Positions 13,363 through 22,229 of a DNA stretch of 23,873 nt are shown piece by piece. Within the stretch, counting starts at the first letter, position 1; every line of letters begins with the position of its first letter. Under the pieces are notes generated by a model. That model was given only the letters and a program-made list of their open reading frames with translations, ran no database searches and had not been told where the DNA came from. Source of the stretch: Eshraghiella sp051880035 (GTDB taxonomy: Bacteria; Bacillota; Clostridia; Lachnospirales; Lachnospiraceae); the NCBI GenBank assembly GCA_051880035.1, contig JBJENE010000067.1:1-23873 (forward strand), written 5' to 3'. A program made the translations under genes and the position numbers.

Positions 13363-15231
13363 ATGATGACACATAAGAAAATAAACACGCAGTGGGGGAA
13401 GAGAGTTATTCTTCTTGTGTTGTTTGACATAATAGCAATTAATATGGCATCAATACTTGCTTTGATTGTACGATTTGAGTTCAGTTGGGGCAGTATCCCT
13501 GAGATATATCTTGACAGGTTTATTTCATATATACCTTTGAATACGGTTATTACACTTGTTATATTTTTTATATGCAGGATGTACCACAGCTTATGGCTTT
13601 ATGCAAGTATTAACGAACTGTGGAATATTGCATGGGGCAGTCTTATTGCAATTCTTGTGGAATTCGGTATAATGAGCCTTTTAAAATACCGTATGCCGTA
13701 CAGCTATTATGTAATAAGTTATCTTTTAATGTTCGGCATGACGACGATAATAAGATTTTCATACAGGTTTCTCAGATTTATTAAGAATGAGAAATACGGA
13801 ACACTCCTGAAAAAAGGTAATAAAAATGTCATGGTTATCGGTGCAGGTGATGCAGGGAAAATTATTGTAGATGAAATACATGACAGCAAACATATTGATT
13901 ACAATGTAAGATGTTTTATAGATGATGCGCGTACCAAGCAGGGACGAATAATTTGCGGCGTACCTGTTGTGGGCGACAGATATTCCATTTTAAACAATGT
14001 AAAACAATATGATATTGATATTATATTTATTGCCATACCTTCTATTAAGAACGAAGATAAGAAAAAAATCCTTGAAATTTGCCAGCAGACAAATTGTGAA
14101 CTTAAGATTCTTCCTGGAGTATATCAGCTTGTAAACGGGGATGTTAAAGTAGAACAGCTTCGTAAGGTTGAATTAACGGACCTTATCGGAAGGGAACAGA
14201 TACAGGTTAATATTAATGATATTGTTGACTATGTAAATGATAAAGTAATAATGGTTACCGGAGGAGGCGGCTCAATCGGAAGTGAATTGTGCCGTCAGAT
14301 AGCAGCCCACGGACCAAGAATGCTTATTATACTTGATATATATGAAAATAACGCATACGATATCCAGCAGGAATTAAAACGCAGATATCCGAACCTGAAT
14401 CTTGTGGTTTTAATCGGCTCAGTCCGCAATACACACAGAATGAATGAGATTTTTGAAAAATATCATCCTGATATTGTGTATCATGCGGCTGCACATAAGC
14501 ATGTTCCACTTATGGAGGACAGCCCCAACGAGGCAATTAAAAACAATGTTTTCGGTACATATAAGACGGCTCTGGCTGCGGCGACCCATGGAGTTAAAAG
14601 ATTTGTTCTTATCTCTACCGACAAAGCAGTTAATCCTACCAACATTATGGGAGCATCTAAGCGTATCTGCGAAATGATAATACAGATGCTTGATAAGGAA
14701 TATGATACGGAATTTGTTGCGGTACGATTCGGTAATGTACTTGGAAGTAACGGAAGCGTTATTCCTCTTTTTAATAAACAGATTGCCGAAGGCGGTCCCG
14801 TAACAGTGACTCATCCGGATATCATAAGATTTTTTATGACCATACCTGAAGCTGTGTCCCTTGTTCTGCAGGCAGGTGCATACGCAAAAGGCGGAGAAAT
14901 ATTTGTCCTTGATATGGGTGAACCTGTTAAGATTGATACTCTTGCAAGGAATCTCATAAGGCTTTCGGGGCTTACTCCGGATGTGGATATCCGAATAGAA
15001 TATACAGGACTTCGTCCCGGAGAAAAACTTTATGAGGAAATTCTTATGGAGGAAGAGGGACTTAAGGATACCGATAATAAGCTTATTCATATCGGAAAAC
15101 CTATTGAAATGGATATAAATAAATTTAAGGAACAACTGGAACAACTTCGTAAAATCTGTGAACAGGATGATGAAGCAGTTAAGAATTATGTTGAAAAGAT
15201 TGTTCCTACATATCATTCTGTAAGAAGATAG
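13363..15231 (+). CDS. Membrane-bound nucleotide-sugar 4,6-dehydratase (PglF/CapD/WbpM type)
   Basis: Likely converts UDP-GlcNAc to UDP-4-keto-6-deoxy-GlcNAc, the first step to QuiNAc, FucNAc or bacillosamine-type sugars. It has 622 residues, standard for the long class. Four N-terminal TM helices span about residues 15-135. The first Rossmann-like motif is VMVIGAGDAGK (156-166). The catalytic SDR domain begins with VTGGGGSIGSEL (298-309), followed by HAAAHKHVP, STDKAVNPTN (418-427) and IMGASKR, in which Met429 and Lys433 replace the usual Tyr-x3-Lys, as is normal for this long class. C-terminal LRPGEKLYEEI is conserved. The start is ATG 13363 (13366 is also possible), with only a weak, distant TGGAG. 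It is followed 12 bases later by the LCP gene. Confidence 0.94.
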   Translation: MMTHKKINTQWGKRVILLVLFDIIAINMASILALIVRFEFSWGSIPEIYLDRFISYIPLNTVITLVIFFICRMYHSLWLYASINELWNIAWGSLIAILVEFGIMSLLKYRMPYSYYVISYLLMFGMTTIIRFSYRFLRFIKNEKYGTLLKKGNKNVMVIGAGDAGKIIVDEIHDSKHIDYNVRCFIDDARTKQGRIICGVPVVGDRYSILNNVKQYDIDIIFIAIPSIKNEDKKKILEICQQTNCELKILPGVYQLVNGDVKVEQLRKVELTDLIGREQIQVNINDIVDYVNDKVIMVTGGGGSIGSELCRQIAAHGPRMLIILDIYENNAYDIQQELKRRYPNLNLVVLIGSVRNTHRMNEIFEKYHPDIVYHAAAHKHVPLMEDSPNEAIKNNVFGTYKTALAAATHGVKRFVLISTDKAVNPTNIMGASKRICEMIIQMLDKEYDTEFVAVRFGNVLGSNGSVIPLFNKQIAEGGPVTVTHPDIIRFFMTIPEAVSLVLQAGAYAKGGEIFVLDMGEPVKIDTLARNLIRLSGLTPDVDIRIEYTGLRPGEKLYEEILMEEEGLKDTDNKLIHIGKPIEMDINKFKEQLEQLRKICEQDDEAVKNYVEKIVPTYHSVRR

Positions 15232-15243
15232 AAGGACATATTT

Positions 15244-16749
15244 ATGGAAAACACAGATAAGAAAAATAAATCAAATATACTTAAATACATCGGCTGGGGA
15301 ATAAGCACAGTGCAGCTTATTATCTCAGTTGTGTTGATTGTATATGTTGCCGGAATGAATATTCTGCCTGCTGCATACATGATTATAGGCAGTGTTGTCC
15401 TGGTTCTTCTTGCTGCGGTTGTTGCCGTAATGATGAAATGGACAATTCCCGGCATAATTGCCAAAATAATATCCGTAATCATGTGTGTCATAATGATTAT
15501 AGGCTGTATATATATTAAGGCGACAGATAACACCATTGATAAAATAACAGGAATTCAGACCAAAATAGATAATATCTGCATTTATATTCCGGCTGATGAC
15601 GATGCAAAGGAACTTTCGGATATTAAAGATTACAATTTCGGTATCCTTTCTGAGCTTGACAGAGCCAACACAGATAAGGTAATCGACAGTATTACAGAAG
15701 AAGTTAAACAGGACATTACAATAACAGAATATTCAGACATTTTATATCTTGTTGACGGATTATTGTCAAAAGAAACCGGCGCCATTATCCTGAACAGCGC
15801 ATATGTATCATTTCTGGAAGGTGTGGAAGGATACAGCGACTTTGAATCAAAAGTAAAAGCCATTTCCTATCAGGAAATTGTAACGGAAATTCCGGCAGAT
15901 AATGACCCTAAAGAACCGGAAACAAAGGACCCATATGCAGAATATGAAGGCTATCTTTATGGCGGAGAAGATGTTTTCACATTATATATAAGCGGAATTG
16001 ACACAACAGGTTCACCTGCAGTCAACCGTAACAGTGATGTGAATATTTTAATGACTGTTAACACTACCACAAGACAGATTCTTATGATTAACACCCCAAG
16101 GGATTTCTATATGCCGTTATCAATTTCAGGCGGAGTTAAGGATAAGCTTACCCATGCCGGATGTTATGGTATTGATGTATCAGTTAATACACTTGAAATG
16201 TTCTATGGTGTAAACATTGATGATTATCTGAAAGTTAATTTTACAGGATTCCAGAAGATAATTGATGCTCTCGGAGGCGTAGATGTGTATTCTGATTACG
16301 CATTTACGGCATACAGCGGAGATACTTTTGTGGAAGGATATAATTATAACCTTAACGGAAGCAAGGCACTGGCATTTGCCAGGGAGAGACATTCTTTTGC
16401 TTCCGGTGACAGACAGCGCGGCAAAAACCAGATGGCCGTAATAAGGGCAATAATCAACAAAATGGTTTCTTCCGATATGCTTTTAAATTACACAAGCGTC
16501 CTTGAGGCACTTTCTGACAGTATGGTTACAAGCATGAGTTATGAAGAAATAACCGATCTTGTCAAATTTCAGTTAAGTGATATGAGAGGTTGGGATATTA
16601 TTTCATGCAGCGTGGACGGAACAGGGGACAATCTTCCTTGTTATTCACTCAGCTCTCCAAACTATGTAATGATACCTAACCAGGCAACAGTCGATAAGGC
16701 CAAAGCATATCTGGAGAAGATTTACAGCGGAGAAAAGATTACAGAGTAG
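15244..16749 (+). CDS. LytR-CpsA-Psr (LCP) family glycopolymer transferase with three TM helices
   Basis: Likely attaches the finished polysaccharide to peptidoglycan. It has 501 residues. Three N-terminal TM helices (about 15-38, 40-62, 64-88) precede a linker and the LCP domain from about 240: DVFTLYISGIDTTG, NRNSDVNILMTVNTTT, LMINTPRDFYMPL, KLTHAGCYG, NFTGFQKIIDALGGVDVYSD, and FARERHSFASGDRQRGKNQ. The arginines that bind the pyrophosphate lipid substrate in LCP proteins are present (NRNSD, PRDF, RERH, RQRG). The start is ATG 15244 behind AAGGA. A classical LCP protein has one TM; three appear here. The linker (about 90-240) is unassigned. Confidence 0.93.
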   Translation: MENTDKKNKSNILKYIGWGISTVQLIISVVLIVYVAGMNILPAAYMIIGSVVLVLLAAVVAVMMKWTIPGIIAKIISVIMCVIMIIGCIYIKATDNTIDKITGIQTKIDNICIYIPADDDAKELSDIKDYNFGILSELDRANTDKVIDSITEEVKQDITITEYSDILYLVDGLLSKETGAIILNSAYVSFLEGVEGYSDFESKVKAISYQEIVTEIPADNDPKEPETKDPYAEYEGYLYGGEDVFTLYISGIDTTGSPAVNRNSDVNILMTVNTTTRQILMINTPRDFYMPLSISGGVKDKLTHAGCYGIDVSVNTLEMFYGVNIDDYLKVNFTGFQKIIDALGGVDVYSDYAFTAYSGDTFVEGYNYNLNGSKALAFARERHSFASGDRQRGKNQMAVIRAIINKMVSSDMLLNYTSVLEALSDSMVTSMSYEEITDLVKFQLSDMRGWDIISCSVDGTGDNLPCYSLSSPNYVMIPNQATVDKAKAYLEKIYSGEKITE

Positions 16750-16766
16750 AAGATGTGAGGGCAGCT

Positions 16767-17381
16767 ATGTATAACAAAATATGGAAAAGAGTTCTTGATA
16801 TTATTCTTTCGTTTTTTGCAATTATTATTTTATCATGGCTTTTTTTAATCCTTATTATTGTAATAAAAATAGATTCCAAAGGTCCTGTTTTGTTTAAACA
16901 GAAACGCGTCGGAATTCATAAAACATATTTTAATATTTTGAAATTCAGGACGATGCGAATTGATACGCCGAAGGACATGCCAACACACATGTTATCCAAT
17001 CCTGAACAGTATATTACCAAGGTTGGAAAATTTTTGCGCAAAACAAGTCTGGATGAACTTCCGCAGATATTTAATATTTTTGTCGGTGATATGAGTATAA
17101 TAGGTCCCCGCCCGGCTCTTTGGAATCAGGATGATCTGGTTGCGGAAAGAGATTTATACGGCGCCAATGATGTGCGTCCGGGACTCACAGGATGGGCACA
17201 AATCAACGGCAGGGACGAACTTGAAATACCGGTTAAGGCAAAACTTGACGGCGAATATGTCAGGAGAATATCATTTGGTTTCGATATCAAGTGCTTTTTT
17301 GGAACAATATCAAGTGTTGTAAAACATAAAGGTGTTGTGGAGGGCGGAACCGGAAATATTCAAAATCAGAAGGATACATAA
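16767..17381 (+). CDS. Initiating undecaprenyl-phosphate sugar-phosphate transferase (PglC-like)
   Basis: Monotopic phosphoglycosyltransferase that puts the first sugar-1-phosphate on undecaprenyl phosphate. It has 204 residues, the minimal PglC-like form without the extra N-terminal helices of WbaP. It has one hydrophobic re-entrant segment (about 9-33), then DSKGPVLFKQKRVG, FNILKFRTMR, TSLDELPQIFNIFVGDMSI with the catalytic Asp-Glu pair, IGPRPAL, and VRPGLTGWAQINGRDE. The start ATG 16767 has GAGGG 5 bases upstream; a GTG at 16755 adds four residues but has no good binding site. It lies between the LCP gene and a sugar reductase that begins 2 bases after its stop. The sugar specificity cannot be read directly. 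Confidence 0.94.
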   Translation: MYNKIWKRVLDIILSFFAIIILSWLFLILIIVIKIDSKGPVLFKQKRVGIHKTYFNILKFRTMRIDTPKDMPTHMLSNPEQYITKVGKFLRKTSLDELPQIFNIFVGDMSIIGPRPALWNQDDLVAERDLYGANDVRPGLTGWAQINGRDELEIPVKAKLDGEYVRRISFGFDIKCFFGTISSVVKHKGVVEGGTGNIQNQKDT

Positions 17382-17383
17382 AC

Positions 17384-18253
17384 ATGAAGAAAGTGTTGAT
17401 TACCGGAGCTAACAGCTACATAGGTACATCTTTTGAAAAATATATAAATGAGCATCATCCCGGAGAATATGTTATCGATACCATAGATATGGTTGACGGA
17501 ACATGGCGTGAAAAGGATTTTTCCGGATATGATGCAGTATTTCATGTGGCTGGAATAGCGCATGCTGATGTTTCTCATGTCTCAGAAGAAATAAAACAAT
17601 TGTATTACAGTGTAAATACGGATTTGGCGGTTGATGCGGCAAAAAAAGCACATAAAGAAGGCGTTAAGCAATTCGTATTTATGAGTTCTATGAGTGTTTA
17701 TGGAAAAAATGAGCATATATCCAAAGATACCATACCGCAGCCGGAAAACTTTTATGGAGACAGTAAATGGCAGGCTGATAAGAAAGTCAGGGATTTGGCA
17801 GATGACAGTCTGACTGTTGCCGTACTTAGACCTCCAATGATTTATGGCAAAAATTGCAAAGGAAATTATCCGACTCTTGTAAAATTTGCAAAGAAATTGC
17901 CTGTTTTTCCCAAAGTAAAAAATCAGCGCTCAATGTTATATATTGACAATTTGTGTGAATTCGTATATGCGATTATAAATAGCAGAAAAGGTGGGGAGTT
18001 TTTTCCACAGAATGACGAATTGGTTAATACCAGTAAAATGGTAAAAACAATAGCAGAAGCCAAAAAACATAAAATCTGGGTTACTCCTATATTGACGCCG
18101 TTTGTCGCTGTCGGGAAAAAAATTCCCGGCAAGATAGGCAAGTTATGTAAAAAAGCATTTGGAAATCGTTATTATGACATGGAAATGAGTCATGAAGATA
18201 TTAATTACAGGGTAATTAATTCATATGATGCGGTAAGGGAGATAGAAAAATAA
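17384..18253 (+). CDS. Extended SDR nucleotide-sugar epimerase/reductase (WreQ/WbpV-like)
   Basis: A 289-residue NAD(P)-dependent sugar-modifying enzyme. Cofactor motif ITGANSYIG (6-14), FHVAGIAH, MSSMSVYG, the catalytic Tyr124-x3-Lys128 in FYGDSKWQAD, then VLRPPMIYGKNCKGNYPTL and a C-terminal substrate-binding half. With the upstream 4,6-dehydratase and the PglC-like transferase, it probably reduces the 4-keto intermediate to UDP-QuiNAc or UDP-FucNAc, as the dehydratase-reductase-transferase trios in some O-antigen loci do. This is inferred from context, and a 4-epimerase role is the alternative. It starts 2 bases after the transferase stop and overlaps the next gene by one base (TAATG), so translation is probably coupled. 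Confidence 0.9.
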   Translation: MKKVLITGANSYIGTSFEKYINEHHPGEYVIDTIDMVDGTWREKDFSGYDAVFHVAGIAHADVSHVSEEIKQLYYSVNTDLAVDAAKKAHKEGVKQFVFMSSMSVYGKNEHISKDTIPQPENFYGDSKWQADKKVRDLADDSLTVAVLRPPMIYGKNCKGNYPTLVKFAKKLPVFPKVKNQRSMLYIDNLCEFVYAIINSRKGGEFFPQNDELVNTSKMVKTIAEAKKHKIWVTPILTPFVAVGKKIPGKIGKLCKKAFGNRYYDMEMSHEDINYRVINSYDAVREIEK

Positions 18254-19446
18254 TGGATAAAATATTGGTTTTGTTTTATAGAGCCCCATATCCTGTTACA
18301 TCAGGAGATAAAATAAGAGCATTTCAAAATATTATGATGTTATCAGAAAAATATGATATAGATTTATTATATATAGATGATAATGAAAAAAATATAAATA
18401 TAAGTGGTTTAAAAACTTATTGCAAAAATATTATCAAATATAAAAACAATATTATAAAATCTTTTTTTAATGCTGTTTCAATGTATCTTTTTAGAAAAAT
18501 GCCGTTGCAGGTAGGTTTTTTTTATAATAAGAAAATGCAGAAATGGATTGATAAGAATATTGAGCAATATAACATGGTGTTTTGTAATCATATCAGAACA
18601 TTTGAGTATGTAAGAAAACATAAAAACATTATAAAAATAACAGATGCCATTGATGCAATCTCAATGAATTATCTTAACAAGGTTAAAGTTAGTTTAGGTA
18701 TAAAAAAATTTATATATAAATTGGAGATTAAGCATCTTATTCCTTATGAAAAAAGAGTATATGAAGAGTCTGATGCTACAATGATAATATCAGAAAGAGA
18801 TAAAGATTTTATTGAAAAAATTGGAGTGAAGAAGGTACCTTATATTGTATATAATTATGCCAGAAATTTAGGATATAATTATGACTATGACATAATGACA
18901 ACAAATATTAGTTCTTGTTTTATGGGGAAACTAAATTATGAGCCAAATGTTAATGCGATGAGTTATTTTGCAAATAAAATATTCCCTAAGGTAAAGGAAA
19001 AGTATCCGGAATTTCAATTTTACATTATGGGACAGAAAGCGACAAATGAAATAAATAATTTAGATAAAATAGATGGAATAAATGTTTTAGGATATGTAGA
19101 TAACCCAGCCGAGATTATTGGAAAATGTAGAGTTGTTATTGCTCCAATGGTTAGTGGGTCAGGACTTCAAAATAAAATTATTGAATCAATGTATTTAGGT
19201 AAAACTGTTATAACTACTGAAATTGGAGCTGATGGTTTAGCAAGGCTGACTGGCAAAGAATTGGTTATTTCAAATAGCACTGAAGCATTTATCAATAATA
19301 TGATATATTATCTTTCGGAAGAAAATCTGGAAGAAACAAATGAAATTGGGAAGAATGCAAGAGAATATGTTTTGAGCGAGTACAGTTATGAGGCTGTGAG
19401 CAAACAATTCAATAGTGTATTTGATAATATTGAAAGGAGTATGTGA
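18253..19446 (+). CDS. GT-B glycosyltransferase, family 4 type
   Basis: A 397-residue cytoplasmic or membrane-peripheral sugar transferase for repeat-unit assembly. The N-terminal acceptor domain begins ILVLFYRAPYPVTSGDKIRAFQ, the pattern of the PEP-CTERM/XrtA-associated GT4 subgroup. The C-terminal donor domain has CFMGKLNYEPNVNAMSYF, VLGYVDNPAEIIGKCRVVIAP and SGSGLQNKIIESMYLGKTVI with the donor-binding Glu311. No TM helix is visible. Start ATG 18253 overlaps the previous stop by one base. Base composition becomes clearly AT-richer from here (long runs of AAAAATATAA) than in the genes upstream. Donor and acceptor are unknown. Confidence 0.9.
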   Translation: MDKILVLFYRAPYPVTSGDKIRAFQNIMMLSEKYDIDLLYIDDNEKNINISGLKTYCKNIIKYKNNIIKSFFNAVSMYLFRKMPLQVGFFYNKKMQKWIDKNIEQYNMVFCNHIRTFEYVRKHKNIIKITDAIDAISMNYLNKVKVSLGIKKFIYKLEIKHLIPYEKRVYEESDATMIISERDKDFIEKIGVKKVPYIVYNYARNLGYNYDYDIMTTNISSCFMGKLNYEPNVNAMSYFANKIFPKVKEKYPEFQFYIMGQKATNEINNLDKIDGINVLGYVDNPAEIIGKCRVVIAPMVSGSGLQNKIIESMYLGKTVITTEIGADGLARLTGKELVISNSTEAFINNMIYYLSEENLEETNEIGKNAREYVLSEYSYEAVSKQFNSVFDNIERSM

Positions 19447-19469
19447 TATAAATTCACATAAACATAGTT

Positions 19470-20285
19470 ATGAATTTATTTTTATATAGATTAAAGCAAA
19501 TATCATTTGTGAGAGTTATTTCATACCCGTTTGTAAAAGTCAAGGATTTGTTTGATAAGATTAAATACAAAAAAACACATTCCTACAATTTTTTTAAGGC
19601 TTGTAGAAATATGTATGAAGGGAAAAGATGCTTTATCATAGGAAATGGTCCATCATTGAGACCAGAAGATTTGGGGAAAATACAAGACGAAATATCATTT
19701 GCGTCAAATAGAATATTCTATATATTTGACCAGACAAAATGGCGTCCAACATATTATATGTGTACTGACAAGGAGATTATTAGTTCAAATTATAAAAAAA
19801 TAAAGGAATTGAACTTAGACAATATACTTCTTAGCAAGTATGCTCAGAAATTTATTTGGGATGATGATAACGCTATAAAATATATGATTATGAGCAGAGT
19901 AATGTTACCTAAGAAATATCGCTTAAAAAAAATATCCGAAGATGTATCAAAAAAATTTTCGCCTGTTCCAACAGTTACCTGTTCGGCAATAGAACTAGCT
20001 ATATATATGGGATTTAAGGAAATATATCTTTTGGGGATGGATAATAACTACAATATAAAAAATAAAAGTGGGGCGAAGGTTATCAATTCTGATAGTTATT
20101 TTAAAGGAATGAAAGCGGAATCAGTTACTATTGGAGACAACAATACAAAAGAAGCAAGAGATTATTACTATGAAGTATATAGAAAAGAAGCTGAGAAGCA
20201 TGGCGTAAAAATTTATAATGCTACAAGAGGCGGAATGTTGGAAGTATATGAAAGAGTTAATTTCGACGATATAATAGATAAATAA
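19470..20285 (+). CDS. DUF115/MptE-like domain protein, putative glycan-modifying enzyme
   Basis: A 271-residue protein. The N-terminus is basic and partly hydrophobic (about 1-30, possibly membrane-associated). The core begins with RCFIIGNGPSLRPEDLGK (53-70), the nucleotide-binding-like start of DUF115/MptE-like proteins, followed by SFASNRIFYIFDQTKWRP, YYMCTDKEI, SAIELAIYMGFKEIYLLGMDNNY (LGMD at 188-191) and NATRGGMLEVYERV near the end. Such proteins occur in capsule and flagellin-glycosylation loci, where some are thought to transfer sugars. The exact reaction here is unknown. The start ATG 19470 has no good Shine-Dalgarno sequence, so the start is less certain. The gene is AT-rich like its neighbours. 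A related domain appears to be fused to the aldolase at 22230-23807. Confidence 0.82.
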   Translation: MNLFLYRLKQISFVRVISYPFVKVKDLFDKIKYKKTHSYNFFKACRNMYEGKRCFIIGNGPSLRPEDLGKIQDEISFASNRIFYIFDQTKWRPTYYMCTDKEIISSNYKKIKELNLDNILLSKYAQKFIWDDDNAIKYMIMSRVMLPKKYRLKKISEDVSKKFSPVPTVTCSAIELAIYMGFKEIYLLGMDNNYNIKNKSGAKVINSDSYFKGMKAESVTIGDNNTKEARDYYYEVYRKEAEKHGVKIYNATRGGMLEVYERVNFDDIIDK

Positions 20286-20312
20286 GATGTTGTGGGAAAT
20301 TTAGGTAATATA

Positions 20313-21548
20313 ATGAAAATAAACAAAAATAAGTGGAATAATACAATATTATACATAGAATTATTTATACTTGGAATTTTTTCATTTTCTTTGATTAACA
20401 GATATTTCTGGATTAATGTTTGCAAATTATCATTAACATTTCCAGAAGTATTTTGGATATTATTTGTCTTGATAAATATTAAGAGATACATTAAAGATAT
20501 TTCTATAATTTGTAATAAAAAATTTTTGATATTATGTGCTTTAGTATTTGGCATGATATTATATAGTATAGCAAGAGGTGGCAATCTTGTATTGATATTG
20601 TCGTATATGCAGTCAATATTTGAAATTATTTTTTTTGCTATTATTTTTATGGATTATGAGAATGTTGATGTAGACAAACTCTGGTGGCTGTGCTTCGGAG
20701 CTGTTTGCGGGGATGTGTTTTATTTAGTCTTTTTGTCAGGAGAAACATATGAGACTGTTAATCATATTGCGTGGGTAAGCTGTTGCATTACTTCTTTTTT
20801 GGCAAAAGGAAAATACAAAATAATACTAACATATGTTTTATGCTTCGTTGGAGCTGTATTATCAGGATTTCGTATAAATATTATTCTTGTTTTAGTTGCT
20901 TTATTGACATGTACATTATGGGAATTGTTTAGAAAGCGAGAAAATGGTATTAAATCTTTTTTGTGGAAAATATCTATAACGATAATTTTGGTCGGAGGAA
21001 ATATTCTTTTATATAATAATTTGTTATTAATTATTAAAAAAATTGCAGATGTATTTAATTTTAATGGCGAAAAAATTTTTCGTATTGTGACAAGATTGCA
21101 GATGTTTTTTTCTGGTGATTCAATAAGTGGTACTGATTCTGTTAGAATGGAATTCATAAAATTGATATTTACAGAATTTGATAATCATATTTTACCTACG
21201 GGATTAATTTACGGACCTGTGTTTGGGAAAACCGGGTATTATGTTGATACCCCTTTACTATTATTTTATGAAATATTTGGATCCGTTGTTACATGGGCGA
21301 TACTTTTGTTCCTTGCATATTGTTCTATACGATTAATAATAGCAAGTCTTAGGGATATCGAAATAAAAAAAGAGTATGTATTTGCGGCTTTAACAGTACC
21401 ATGTGCAACTATTCTTTTAGTTCTTAATGGAATGTTTGTTATTTCAAATTATTCTGCAGCTGTGACGGGAATTCTAATTGGAATAATTATCAGATATACA
21501 TTATCAAGTCGAAAATATCATGTAATTAAAGCGAAAAGAGGATTTTGA
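20313..21548 (+). CDS. Wzy-like polysaccharide polymerase / O-antigen ligase family membrane protein
   Basis: A 411-residue integral membrane protein with about ten hydrophobic helices (for example IELFILGIFSFSLI, FWILFVLINI, FLILCALVFGMILYSI, IFEIIFFAIIFM, IILTYVLCFVGAVLSGFRI, INIILVLVALLTCTLW). A large loop before the last helices carries DSVRMEFIKLIFTEFDNHILPTGLIYGPVFGKTGYYVDTPLLLFYEIFG. This layout and loop fit the Wzy/WaaL superfamily, whose sequences are poorly conserved. The role is joining repeat units on the outer face of the membrane. The start is ATG 20313 behind AGGT; GTG 20292 lacks a binding site. It is AT-rich and ends 1 base before the cytidylyltransferase gene. Confidence 0.85.
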   Translation: MKINKNKWNNTILYIELFILGIFSFSLINRYFWINVCKLSLTFPEVFWILFVLINIKRYIKDISIICNKKFLILCALVFGMILYSIARGGNLVLILSYMQSIFEIIFFAIIFMDYENVDVDKLWWLCFGAVCGDVFYLVFLSGETYETVNHIAWVSCCITSFLAKGKYKIILTYVLCFVGAVLSGFRINIILVLVALLTCTLWELFRKRENGIKSFLWKISITIILVGGNILLYNNLLLIIKKIADVFNFNGEKIFRIVTRLQMFFSGDSISGTDSVRMEFIKLIFTEFDNHILPTGLIYGPVFGKTGYYVDTPLLLFYEIFGSVVTWAILLFLAYCSIRLIIASLRDIEIKKEYVFAALTVPCATILLVLNGMFVISNYSAAVTGILIGIIIRYTLSSRKYHVIKAKRGF

Positions 21549-21549
21549 T

Positions 21550-22206
21550 ATGAAAACTGTAGCAGTTGTTCCTATGAAATTAAATAATCGTAGACTCCCT
21601 CAGAAAAATACAAAATGTTTTACAAATGGTAAGCCTTTATGCCATTATATTTTATCTACACTTCTTGAAGTGAACGGAATCAATGAAGTATATGTATATT
21701 GCAGCAATCCGGATATAAGGGAATATATTCCGGATGGAGTAAAGTATCTTAGGCGTTCGGAGTCTTTAGATACGGATGATACTAAGATGAATGAGGTGCT
21801 TCGGTGCTTTTCCAAAGATGTTTCAGCGGATGTATATGTAATGACCCATACAACGGCTCCTTTTATATCAAAGGAATCCATTGAAAAGGGATTGGCAGCT
21901 GTAGTGTCTGGAAAATATGATTCGGCATTTGCTGCCAAAAAATTACAAGATTTTTTGTGGAAAGATGGTAAACCGTTTAATTATGAATTGAACAATATTC
22001 CGCGCACACAGGATTTGCCGGCTTTGTACGAGGAAACAAGTGGATTTTATATTTATCGCAGGGAAATTATGACGGAAATGAACCGGAGGATTGGCGATAA
22101 TCCGTATATTGTTGAAGTTGGAGAAATCGAAAGTGTGGATATTGATGAGCCTGAGGATTTTATCATAGCAGATGCTATTTACAATTATATGTATATGCAA
22201 GAATAG
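21550..22206 (+). CDS. NeuA/KdsB-like cytidylyltransferase
   Basis: A 218-residue nucleotidyltransferase of the acylneuraminate cytidylyltransferase type, expected to make a CMP-activated acidic sugar. The N-terminal nucleotide loop VVPMKLNNRRLPQKNTKCF resembles the ARgGSKglPgKN loop of NeuA but with PMKLNNRR in place of PARGGSK. GKPLCHYILSTLLEV, YVMTHTTAPFISKESIEKGL, RTQDLPALYEETSGFYIYRR and ESVDIDEPEDFIIADAI are also characteristic. Base composition is less AT-rich than in the three genes before it. No NeuB, NeuC or KdsA homologue is seen in the window. The next gene, an aldolase, follows after 23 bases, which hints that its product is the substrate. The sugar identity is unknown. Confidence 0.87.
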   Translation: MKTVAVVPMKLNNRRLPQKNTKCFTNGKPLCHYILSTLLEVNGINEVYVYCSNPDIREYIPDGVKYLRRSESLDTDDTKMNEVLRCFSKDVSADVYVMTHTTAPFISKESIEKGLAAVVSGKYDSAFAAKKLQDFLWKDGKPFNYELNNIPRTQDLPALYEETSGFYIYRREIMTEMNRRIGDNPYIVEVGEIESVDIDEPEDFIIADAIYNYMYMQE

Positions 22207-22229
22207 TGGATTGTAAGGGAGAATGCGTA

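Noticed and set aside
14419..15216. Long minus-strand frame (265 residues) opposite the dehydratase
   Set aside because: It is rich in Cys, Phe, His and Asn, as expected for the antisense shadow of an AT-rich gene. The + strand gene has clear catalytic motifs and no minus-strand signals are seen.
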